Positions 54,969 through 64,000 of a DNA stretch of 64,000 nt are shown one piece after another. Origin of the DNA: Byssothecium circinans (lineage: Eukaryota; Ascomycota; Dothideomycetes; Pleosporales; Massarinaceae); assembly GCA_010015675.1 (NCBI GenBank), contig ML976988.1:452944-516943 (forward strand), given 5' to 3'. The notes under the pieces were generated by a model that did not search any database, had not been told where the DNA came from, and was given only the letters and a program-made list of their open reading frames with translations. The stretch's first letter is position 1; each line of letters opens with the position of its first letter. The translations under genes were made by a program, and so were the position numbers.

Positions 54969-57214
54969 TTTGCAGTGCTTCTTCCATCAGTGGCTGAGCT
55001 GTTTGAGTCTCGTGAGTCGCTCGCGGGTTGGAGAATTGCTATGACGTCCACTTTTCAACTTTCGTTCCGAATCGTACGTTGCATTGACAAACCCCCCCGG
55101 GAGCTCCTGTGTAAGATGCATCTGTGAGTCCATCAGCGAAAATTATGGCGTACATAAAAAAGTTCGAAAACAAGGGCGAACACGACCGTGATATGGTGTA
55201 GAGGCGGCAATGCCGGCCATACATAGGAGTTTCACTTACGGTAGAGATTACACGAACGCATGTAGAAAATCTGAAACCCAAAGAGTGTTGCAGCTGCGGT
55301 GTAATGCTTGGCTAGAAAAAGGCCACCCGTCGGTACCGTTTCAGCCTTACAGAGAAGAAACGCATTGGGAGCTATGATAATCAAAAATTGGATCTAAGGG
55401 CTTGCACAGCTAGGGGCCGTAAGGGGGTTTTTCCGACTGTACTTTGTACACCGCTGAGGAGCGGCCAAGCGAGAGCGCCTGCAATCTCTTTAACATCCCT
55501 TTCTTGACTCACCCTTCTAGTACTCACTACGGAAATAAATCCTATCTACCGGTTCCGTCAACGTCTCTCTAGATTTCGACATAAGTCACAATTTTGCTGC
55601 AGCTGTTGGCATCAAGCGAGTCTTCTAGCCCCATCTGTATTGCAGCCCAGCCCCCGCCTCTTCTCAGGCAGTACGGCCTCGAAAATGCTCCGCCCCGAAC
55701 TTTCCCCTGTTGCTGGCAAAATGGCAACAGTTCATTTTTACTCTCCCACTCCCTTCTCTGTAGCTTATACCCCATAACACCTTGTACTTTACATTTCTCT
55801 TCCCCACACTTTCATCTCCTGCCTGCAGGATGATATGTCACCATCCAAGGCTCTCTCCGCCAACTTGCCAGCGATTGATCCACTTCCTTCGACAGCCCTC
55901 TTCTCCTGAACTCTATTCCCAACACTCAGCAGCCTAACCACTTTCCCCTTGAGCGTCCCATTCCCCGCTTCAGAGATCACGCAACAAGCTGGCCTACCTA
56001 ATCTCCACGCCCCATAGGCTCCTATTCATGACACATGAGACCTCCATGAGGACTTTACATCAGTGAACTATCCCCTTCCCCCCTACCACAGCCCAGAAGT
56101 CAAGCTGACAAGTATGCGGCTTGATAATGTATCCCCGGCACTGGTGCACGAAATTGAATCTAAAAGAGTTTGATGATGGAGAGGTAGGATAATGGGCGAA
56201 GGATTGGGATCCAAGGTTATTACATACACTCTTCTCCCGCCATTTCGTCAAAGCAATTATCCTCATACCATATATCTATTGTTTCTCATTCGAGCTCTTT
56301 GATCAATCCCATGATCCTATCTATGTACAACCCACAGATTCATCGCCCACCTCTACTGGCGCCGTCATTCTTCACCCTCCTATTCTATGCTTCACCCTCC
56401 ACGCAATCTGCCGCCTCGAGAAGAGAACGTACCGCTGTGAGCGCCAATACCCCGCCCCCAAAGATAGCGACGTCACGCTTTATGGCAGTGCGAGAAGATG
56501 TGTGGGGTTTGGGTTGCATGTGAGTGTTTGAAAGGCATGATATGAAGCTGGCCGGTGGACATGTCTCAGCCTTGAAGGCATGCTCAGACGCGCTCAGCTT
56601 TGAGGAGACCAGCGTGGTGTATCAGTCTACAATCTCGTGTGAGAAAGGGTTCGGGTGCCATAGGGCTTTAATGTAATAGTGCGCTAGTATATCGTACCTT
56701 AGTGCACACCGAAGCGCTAGCCAGAAGATGAAAGATAACTCGAAAGAGGAATCGTAGGTGCAAGATTGCTGACTCGTGCGGACTTGCACCTCGTCGATCA
56801 TCAGGCGTCCTAAATTGCCGCGTGTGAGCTCCATTTCCAAGACACAACATTGAATAGATACGACAATTGAATGACGATTGTAAGAATTTACTGATCCTTA
56901 ATTAAGAACGAGGGACTACTTTGAGAGGCCGTGAAACGTCCAGGTAAGTAGTCGGAGAAGGAAACCCCAGCGCCGTGCCATTGTACAAACGTGTGGTGCC
57001 ATGTCAGCAGAATCCTTCCCATCCGGTGTCCGCGGAATCCCCATTCGCTAAGCGCAATACCAACCGACCGCCGCCTTTCGTTCAAACCGCACCAAAGAGA
57101 CCGAAAGTTTTCAGTTAAACAAAGATTTGAGATTCCTGGATATCATGCGCCCATACACCCGCTCAAAACATGATGAAAGGACCGGAACGATTTACATTAA
57201 GAATTAGAGAAAGC
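54969..57214. other. 2.2-kb intergenic region, no confident gene
   Basis: Frames of 60-80 codons only. The region around 55560-55990 is CT-rich and 56040-56540 carries short frames without domains. It should contain the promoter of the membrane protein gene and the 3' flank of the BIM1-like gene. Confidence 0.4.
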
Positions 57215-58111
57215 TTATAGCCACGTTATCCAACTTGCAGTGATCAGTAGAGGCAGTAGCGCCGAAGCCCATGGATTTGGTGTGAAGTTCGGATTCGCAG
57301 GCGAGCTCGTCGTCGTGTACACGAGCTGGAAACCGATGTTTTGTGATGCGCCTGTCGAGTTGAAGCAATTTGTCTTGTTCACTTCAGGCACTTCTTCCGG
57401 TTCCGCGAATGTGATGTCTGCGCACTGTTGGTCTTATTAGTACGATTCCATTCCGCTTTGCAGTGAGGTAAACCTACATTGTAAAGTGCTGCACCGTGCT
57501 GCGCCGCCTCAATGACCTGGATGGTCGCATTGTCTCCAACCTTGGGCGTAAACCCGGCTGGCAGCGGCACCTGCGGTAGGCAAAAGCTACCGTTGTATTG
57601 CACATTCGAGGGGCCGGTAATTTGAAATACGGGGAGCATGGCGTGGCTGAAGTTCAAGGGCTCGTTTCCGTAGCCCATGTTGACGTAGAAGAGGGCGAGA
57701 GAGTGGCCGGGGAACCATCCGGGCTGGATGGAGAGGGCGCCGCCTTTCAGTGGCCACTTTGTGCGGTTGGTGCTGGTGGGCATGCCGCCGCCTGTCAGAG
57801 AGTGTCAGTATCTGATTTCCTTCTCATTTCCATCTCCTCTACAGCGTATCCAGAATCCGAAATATGCTTGCTGGAGGCCATGCGAGGGAGCAAAACGTAC
57901 ATGGATACATCCACTGCATTCCGTACGGGAATCCATACGTCCCATTCTCCCAATTAATACCCAGACTCCCAGGCTTGATCGAGTCGCCCGACCCGGTTCC
58001 ATTCGTGTGGATATTGTTTCCTCTCCAGCCCGGGTAGACGATGACGGTGTGTGCGGCGGCGAAGGAAGTGAGATATGCGACAAAACACAGGAGCGATGCG
58101 AAACGAAACAT
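57215..58111 (-). CDS. BIM1/X325-like secreted copper-binding protein, GPI-anchored
   Basis: Exons 58111-57901, 57791-57478 and 57424-57215 (introns 109 and 53 bp) give 244 residues. The signal peptide MFRFASLLCFVAYLTSFAAA is followed by mature His1 (AHTVIVYPGWRGNN), as in LPMO-like copper sites. Further family features are YGMQWMYPCGG, NRTKWPLKGG, NFSHAMLPVF (second His) and ADITF (Asp). The C-terminal part has KTNCFNSTGAS, a Ser/Thr/Pro linker and a hydrophobic tail (WASALLPLLITASWITWL) typical of a GPI signal. The X325 family resembles lytic polysaccharide monooxygenases but is thought to act in copper uptake and homeostasis at the cell wall. Cleavage after AAA and the Cu ligands are inferred from family knowledge. 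Confidence 0.92.
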
Positions 58112-60984
58112 GGCGGCGGCGTAGGCGATGGATGCGAGGCGATGGGGCGGTCCAAATCGCAGCCCACTCCTTCCAGATCCCTTGTCGTAATATTCCAAAG
58201 GTCTTTCGTTCACAGTAGTTGCGAACGAAGAACTCGAGCTATGGTGTGTGATAGCTACACAAGGCGACAGCTGAAGAGACTCGAGATGGATAGCGAACGG
58301 ACGCGGGTGGCGGGGGCACAATCAGCACTTAAACTCGCGCCCCATCATCGTACAGAACCCAAAAAGCCGTCCAGAGGCCCAGCACCGGCATGATCCCAAG
58401 CCCCCAAAAAGCAGCGCTTTTCTGCTTCGGTTAACAGGGCTGTTCAGCTCTCTGCGAATGGCCTGGCCACAACCGCATGCCGGCCCTCGTTCCTCAGAAT
58501 CTTCTCACCCACCGTCCAATCGAACACGGGGCAGCTTATTGACGAGACAGGGGTCGCGGGCCAACGAGCGGATGAGGGGCATGGATGGCTCGGGGCGGGA
58601 TGGGATCGTCGAGCACGCCGGCGCGGGAAGTGTGATTCTTTCTGCGTGAGGGTGTTAAGCGCCGTGTTGGCTGGGTGCTGGACGGCAATGCAACTGCACT
58701 CCACACTGCACTGCATGCGCGCAAAAGCCGTTGTCGATGGTGGGGTGGTGTGGGGAGGCAGTCAGGAAAGAATCTTGCCGGCCTGAACAGATAGCCGCCG
58801 TGATGATGTGATGGAGGCGTGATGGTGGATGCGCTGGGCCGCAATTGGGCATGCCAAGAAGGGGGGCCGCGCTTACTTGATGCCTTCAACGCCGATATGC
58901 TCCACGATGAATTTCTACGTCGAGAATTGCATCCAACGTGATCCTGCATCTCATTATGGATTCTCTATCCTGCCTCCACAATCGCAATGCCTCCGCCATG
59001 CCAGACTTGTCGAAGCATGATGGCGTAACTGAAGCCAAAACAACGCGCTCCTCTGATAGATCGGCCGAAGAAGCAGGAGCGTGGTCGAGCGCGATAAAAA
59101 ATGATGATATTGAGAGGTCTTACAGAGACGCTGAAAGTAGAAGATAGTTCGTAATGCCATTTGCTACTGAGTACGAGAGGGAAGGAACATCCAAGTTTGC
59201 CCGATCTGGCGATCCAATGGGCGATGAGATGAGTACTGTGGTAAGCTATGCCAACGCCCAAAGCGGACATTCCCGCATCGACATCACAGCCACAAAAGCT
59301 ACACCAACCAACAACAGTGGCAACGCATTGGAGGGAAGCAATGGTTGCACGGACGTCTTAGTGACAACGACCTTAACACGCTCACGGAGTTCGACGACGC
59401 TCTGCGCGTTCAAGTGATGCGAGCGATCATCCACAGCAGTCAGGAAGCCGCAAAATAGTTATCACTCCGAAGATCAAGCTCGTCTCCAATTCATCGAGAA
59501 AGTCTTCTGCATCTATGTTGAATCCATGATGGGGAACGTTTTTGATCCAGGGAATCGATATGCCTGCGCTTGTCAAATCCACGTTCTGAGCTAGAAACTA
59601 ACATGAACACGCAATCGCGATTTCGGCTTGAGCAAAGCTTGCTGAAAAGTGTATAAAAGTGGCAGATCAAATGGCGCCCATTACCATTCCCAGAAATTCG
59701 ATAAACAAGTTGTGCAACCATCTCAGTGAGGATTTACCGATGCCAACAGAGCAAGGTTGACAGAAATCTCATAAACCCTGTGAGGCTATTAAACGCAGTC
59801 AACAACTTGTACTACTTTGTCGTTCTTATCAGTCCCCCGCTCAGAATGGGCTCAAAAGCATTGTATAAGACCGCCGGTACGATGCGTATACTAGCAGACG
59901 AAATGGAGTCCCTTTGCCTTACCTGGAAGTAATCCGAAATCCGGAATCGTAGGCGCTGACCTTTGGTAAGGCTGCACGTATCAGCCGGGAAAATATTATA
60001 AGGCTCTGAGATATCATTGTCCCAGACGAAGTGTCGTATCAACCCTCTAATAAGCACCTACAAAGGCTTGCGCCGTATTCGGGAAGAATACAACTTGTGC
60101 TACATCGCGTGCTACACCAGCCAACCCAACCTCCAGTCCGTTCCCTATCAAACGAGGGTCAATATTCCCGACCTAGCTTCTTCTTCTGGCTATAGCATCG
60201 CGGGTCGCTCGCTTGAATAAAGACTTGATGCGCTCATCAAGGTGCTCGAACCCTACAAGGATGGAATGTGCGCGCAGCTCTGGTGAAGTCTGCACCCAGA
60301 TGGTGGAAATTAAATGCTGAAGGAGAGACTCGATTAGAAACACGATGCTTTCTATGCTCAATAGCTGACAATAGAGTTCTCTCCTGGAGCCACTCGCCTG
60401 TCAGCGCAATGTTACTAAGAGCAGAGAATCCAAAACCAGGGAAAGGGTATCGGGAGCCAGGGAAAGAACACGAAGAGCTAGAGAAAGGCGATCAATAGCC
60501 AGGAAAAGGAGATCAAGTGTCGGCCGGGGAATTCTGAACTGCGAGTGTCAGTCAGTGAAAGGGTTTTAAACTGCTAGGGAAAGGAGATCAGGTGCGGGAG
60601 AAAGGATTCTAAAGTGCCAGGGAAACGGTATAGAAAAGGCCCTTGGACAAGAATCAACATTCTGCGCATTTGATATGAGCTTCATACTTCCCCACTCAGG
60701 TACAGCGACAGAAATACCGTGATTGTACCCAATACCAAAACATGGAAAAGGAACAGGTTTGACCTACACCTCATAGCGTTCTCGAAGTCCCTCATCTTCA
60801 GGCAAGTAGTACCCTTTCGAAAAGCGACATCGCCACTCCTCCGTCTTATCTCAGCACCTTTCCTCGGGATCTGCAGGCGTAATAATCATCTGCTTACTTT
60901 TATACGCGGTACTTATGTAACGATAGGCTGTACGCGCGCGTAGTAGTACGAAGCATGTGAATAATATCGTCGGACTCGCTAGCA
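58112..60984. other. 2.9-kb region before the transposons, no confident gene
   Basis: The left end is the BIM1-like promoter, CT-rich on the minus strand. Frames up to 137 codons have no recognisable domain. A degenerate G/A-rich minisatellite lies at about 60430-60640 (separate entry). The last part is the host sequence into which the first transposon inserted. Confidence 0.4.
60430..60640 (+). repeat. Degenerate G/A-rich minisatellite
   Basis: At least seven irregular copies of a unit around (C)CAGGGAAAGG(A)(GATCA), for example CCAGGGAAAGGGTATCGGG, CCAGGGAAAGAACACG, CTAGAGAAAGGCGATCA, CCAGGAAAAGGAGATCA, CTAGGGAAAGGAGATCA and CCAGGGAAACGG. Spacing varies from 16 to about 40 bases. It does not code for anything recognisable. 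Confidence 0.6.
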
Positions 60985-60986
60985 TA

Positions 60987-61030
60987 CCCTGGCGCCCGGC
61001 GTAACGAGCCACCCGGCGTAGTGAGCCACC
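60987..61030 (+). repeat. Left terminal inverted repeat of the pogo-like element
   Basis: 44 bases starting CCCTGGCGCCCGGCGTAACG and ending GTGAGCCACC. It matches the reverse complement of 63047-63090 except at one position (A versus G before the second CCCGGCG unit). Confidence 0.9.
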
Positions 61031-61076
61031 CCACCACGACAACAACCAAACTTCAACACGCGATAACTCTACCAAT

Positions 61077-62937
61077 ATGAGCTCAATTGAGGCTGCGCTT
61101 GCAGCTCTAGAGTCGCTAAAGCCTAGAGAGAAGTTTAGCTATCGTCAAATTGCAGCAGAGTATCACTGTAATCGTACAACGCTCGCGCGGAGGCACCAGG
61201 GCGTCCAAGCCTCATGCAGCACCAAAGCAGAAAACCAGCAAGCTCTCCACCCCCAGCAGGAGCTAGAGCTCCTACGCTATATTGAGCGCCTTACAAGACA
61301 AGGTCTACCTCCTACACGGCCTATGATACGACGCTTTGCCTCAGATATCGCGAAAAAAGAGCTTGGAAAAGGCTGGGTTGATCGATATATTGAGCGACAC
61401 CAGGTCGATCTTATCTCACGCTGGGCGACTGGGATCGATTGCTCACGCCACCAGGCTGACTCTCAGTTAAAGTATAGCCTCTACTTCGAGCTTCTACGCA
61501 GCAAGCTCAGCCAATACGATATAGAGCCTCGCAATACGTACAATATGGATGAGAAGGGCTTTATGCTAGGAGTGCTTACTCGCTCAAAACGGGTGTTTAG
61601 TAGGAGGCTATATGAGGAGGGGAAGATTAAGGCTCACATCCAGGATGGCTCACGAGAGTGGATAACGCTGCTGGCCTGTATATGCGCTGATGGATCTCGC
61701 CTTAAGCCAAGCCTCATATATCAATCAGCCTCAGGCTCGCTCCAGGACTCGTGGCTGCAGGCCTTTGATCCTGACGATCATCGAGCTCGCTTTGCCTCCT
61801 CACCCTCAGGCTGGACGAACAATGAGATAGGCCTAGCCTAGCTAAAGCAGGTGTTTGATCCCTCCACTAAGGCTAAGGCAGGCCGATCTCATTGATTACT
61901 TATTCTTGATGGCCATGGATCTCACCTCACGATGGATTTTATTGAGTACTGCGATAGGAACAGGATCCTCCTTGTAATCTATCCTCCTCACTCAACCCAC
62001 ACGCTCCAGCCGCTCGACGTCGTCATGTTCAAGCCTCTCTCATCAGCCTACTCAGGCCAGGTAGCAGCCTTCATGGAGAGGTGCCAAGGGCTCACTTCGA
62101 TGAGCAAGAGAGACTTCTATCCCATGTTTATGGCTGCCTGGGAGGCCTTATTTAAGGAGAAGACTATACTTAAGGCTTTTGAGGCAACTAGCCTCTCACC
62201 TCTCGAACTAGAGGTGATACTCAAGAGATTCAATAGCCAGCCTATACAGGGCAGCTCAAGCGATAGCGACTCCTCAGCCTTGAGCGCCTCTGATTAAAGG
62301 AAGATTAGGCAGCTGGTTGATCGCGCTGTAGCTGATAGAGACCAGAGAAAGATCTCAAAGCTCAACTAGACGATCCACCAACTCTCGATCAGATTAGTAC
62401 TAGCTGAGCATGAGAATGTGAGACTTAAGGAGGCTCTCATCAACGAGAGGCAGCGTAGAAAGTGAGGCAGAGGAGGAGTATCACGGTGGAGCTGTATTCT
62501 GGTCCCTAAGGAAGGTGAAGGAGGCACGTGATCGCCAGCACCAACAAGGGCTTAAGGAGGAGCAACTACAACAGCAGAAAGCTGAGGCAGCTCGCCTACG
62601 TGAGGAGCAGAGGCAGGAGAAACTCCAGGCAGTTAAGGCAAGGCGTGCAGCAAGGGCAGCAGCTCAATTAATGAGGCAGGAGGAGAAGGCTCGTAAGGCA
62701 GCTAATCGAGCCTCACGACAGGCAGCTCGTAGGACTCAACAACGACTCCAGCAAGCTCAAAAAACTGCCCAAAGAGGCAAGAGGAGCCGCCTTAAGGCAC
62801 CTACTAATGCAGGTCTAAAAAAGAGTATAGCTACGCAGCGTGAGGGTAGTAGTGAGGCCTTAGGTGCTGCAGCAGGCCCACCACCATCTCAATCACGACA
62901 CGGCCGAGCAATTAAGCTCCCAGCAAAATATAGATAG
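61077..62937 (+). pseudogene. Fot1/pogo-type transposase, DDD, with RIP-like stops
   Basis: The frame starts MSSIEAALAALESLKPREK. A CENP-B/Psq-type helix-turn-helix follows (FSYRQIAAEYHCNRTTLARR, HPQQELELLRYIERL and GKGWVDRYIERH). The DDE-family catalytic core shows YNMDEKGFMLG, LILDGHGSHLT and LQPLDVVMFKPL, so the DDD triad is still readable. The frame is interrupted at 61839-61841 (TAG where homologues have Trp, GLAWLKQVF), 61893-61895 (TGA, probably CGA Arg), 62295-62297 (TAA), then TAG (CAG) near 62367 and TGA near 62462. A one-base shift then puts the Gln/Arg-rich tail (KEARDRQHQQGLKEEQ) in another frame to 62937. All stops need only one transition. No full-length protein can be made. 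Confidence 0.9.
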
Positions 62938-63046
62938 CTATATATATTAATTAAGGCCTATAGAGCTCAACACTAAAAATTATCGCGATAATAGCTATTG
63001 TACGTGGCTCAACAACCTCAAGTTGATTGCTAGTGTTGGTGTTCAA

Positions 63047-63090
63047 GGTGGCTCACTACGCCGGGCGGCTCGTTACGCCGGGCGCCAGGG
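63047..63090 (-). repeat. Right terminal inverted repeat of the pogo-like element
   Basis: Reverse complement of the left repeat with one mismatch. Ends ...GGCGCCAGGG, followed by the TA duplication. Confidence 0.9.
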
Positions 63091-63092
63091 TA
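63091..63092. other. TA dinucleotide shared by two transposons
   Basis: These two bases are the right target-site duplication of the complete element. They also appear to be the left target-site duplication of the next element, which starts immediately after them. Confidence 0.6.
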
Positions 63093-64000
63093 ACGTGTCC
63101 GTGCACCCAATGCACGGATTCAGCCAATGCACGCCGAACATCCGACGCGTCAAAACTCCCTACTTCCAATACGCGATAACTCCACCAATATGGATCCAAT
63201 TCAAGCTGCGATAGATGAGATCGAATCGCGAGAACCAGGAGAAGATTTTTCATATACAGAAATTGCTACCAGATATGGTGTTAATCGATCTACACTCTCA
63301 TGAAGGCACTGAGGTGTTACCGCGACGCGTGCAGCTAACACAATCAATCAGCAAAAGCTTAACCCACAGCATGAGCAGGAGCTTGTACAATATATTAAAA
63401 GACTTACAGAGAGACATATACCTCCTACTAGAGAGATGATACAGAATTTTGCCTCAACAATAGTAAAGGAGCTAGTCAGCGAGAGCTGGGTTACCCACTT
63501 TATCAACTGACACAGTATTTATCTTATCTCGCAATAGACAGTTAGTATGGACAGCAATCGCTACAAAGCTAATTTAGTGGATAAATATCACCTCTATTTC
63601 CACCTTCTATATAGCAAGATTGATCAATATCACATAGATCCTCGTCATATCTACAATATGGATGAGAAGGGCTGCCTGATTGGTATCGTTAGTAGATTAA
63701 AGAGGATATTTAGTAGACGAATGTGGGAGAAGAAGGAGGTTAGGGCATCACTCCAGGATGGCAATCGCGCGTGGATTACGCTCCTGGCATGTATCTGCGC
63801 TGATGGATCAGCTCTGCCACCAAGCCTCATCTATAAGGCTGCCAATAAGGGCATCCAATCAAGCTAGGTAGAGGATATTAAGGTAGGATATTATGAAGTC
63901 TTTATCACCTCATCATCCTCTAGCTGGACGAACAACGATATTGGACTTGCCTAGCTTAAGCAGGTGTTTAATTACTGTACAAAAAAGAAGGCTTAATAAT
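63093..64000 (+). mobile_element. Second pogo/Fot1-like element, 5' part, cut by the window edge
   Basis: It starts right after the TA with a terminal region containing two direct copies of CCAATGCACG (63107-63116 and 63124-63133), plus an inverted CGTGCA at 63100. The leader before the start codon is similar to that of the first element (ACGCGATAACTC-ACCAATATG). The transposase is related but clearly diverged from the first. Its right end lies beyond base 64000, so the terminal inverted repeat cannot be verified. Confidence 0.8.
63190..64000 (+). pseudogene. Partial pogo-type transposase, with many stops
   Basis: From ATG 63190 it can be read as MDPIQAAIDEIESREPGED, FSYTEIATRYGVNRSTLS, then stops within the HTH region at two TGA codons (CGA Arg expected), and further stops near 63510, 63537 and 63865. 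Identifiable parts are NPQHEQELVQYIKRLTE, YNMDEKGCLIGIVSR, LLACICADGSALPPSLIY and WTNNDIGLA followed by TAG where Trp is expected. The last position shows the same Trp-to-stop change as in the first element. The frame is lost again before the window end. Probable RIP decay. Confidence 0.8.

Larger units (their letters stand above)
60987..63090 (+). mobile_element. Pogo/Fot1-like Tc1-mariner DNA transposon, complete but inactivated
   Basis: A 2,104-bp element bounded by 44-bp terminal inverted repeats, 60987-61030 and 63047-63090, which differ by a single base. It is flanked by TA target-site duplications at 60985-60986 and 63091-63092, as Tc1/mariner elements make. The near-identity of the terminal repeats shows it is relatively young. 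Each terminal repeat itself contains two direct copies of a 17-base unit (CCCGGCGTAACGAGCCA and CCCGGCGTAGTGAGCCA), probably transposase-binding sites. It holds one transposase reading frame (61077-62937) destroyed by several stop codons and a frameshift. All stops can be explained by C-to-T or G-to-A changes, consistent with RIP. Confidence 0.92.

Overview
The window is nuclear DNA from a filamentous ascomycete (Pezizomycotina). The genes are split by short GT-AG introns of about 42-135 bases, mostly 45-60, with CTAAC/CTGAC-like branch sites. They encode fungal families such as an RfeG-like factor, a BIM1-like copper protein, fungal multi-pass membrane proteins and DOMON/cytochrome b561 proteins. 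The right edge carries Tc1/mariner-pogo (Fot1-like) DNA transposons whose stop codons all look like C-to-T or G-to-A changes, which fits repeat-induced point mutation (RIP). Dothideomycetes is plausible, but the sequence alone does not settle it. There are no bacterial operons, CRISPR arrays or viral genes.

Layout, left to right. 1-1.8 kb: no gene recognised. 1.8-9 kb: a His-rich single-span membrane protein (-), histone H4 (+), an isochorismatase-family hydrolase (-) and a secreted endonuclease/exonuclease/phosphatase (EEP) protein with a jacalin-like tail (-). 10.4-18.1 kb: an amino-acid permease with an apparent frameshift (+), an R/E/P-rich repeat protein (+) and a DOMON-cytochrome b561 membrane protein (+). 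18.8-25.5 kb: a D-2-hydroxyacid dehydrogenase (-), an NmrA-like reductase (+), an intron-containing tRNA-Val (-) and an MFS sugar transporter with a one-base frameshift (-). 28.7-34.4 kb: a large charged protein whose last exon joins out of frame (+), an F-box-like protein (-) and a small gene broken by an in-frame TGA (+). 37.3-48.8 kb: a coiled-coil tail-anchored protein (+), the RfeG-like protein (+) and DNA polymerase eta (+). 49.6-58.1 kb: an orphan protein with PD-(D/E)XK-like motifs (+), a five-exon multi-pass membrane protein (-) and a BIM1/X325-like secreted copper protein with a GPI-type tail (-). 61-64 kb: one complete 2.1-kb pogo-like element with 44-bp inverted repeats and TA target duplications, directly abutting a second, diverged element of the same superfamily that runs off the window.

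Most genes are unrelated housekeeping or accessory loci with their own promoters; I see no biosynthetic or other functional cluster. Three themes stand out. First, two transporters and one large charged protein each have a single frame error, and a small gene has an in-frame TGA, so either the assembly has residual errors or several genes are decaying. Second, one transposon sits exactly against the terminus of another and shares its TA. Third, several proteins have unusual architecture (EEP plus jacalin-like domain, repeated charge motif, orphan nuclease-like gene). Intron boundaries were placed by hand from splice signals and frame, and every multi-exon model given as intact sums to a multiple of three.
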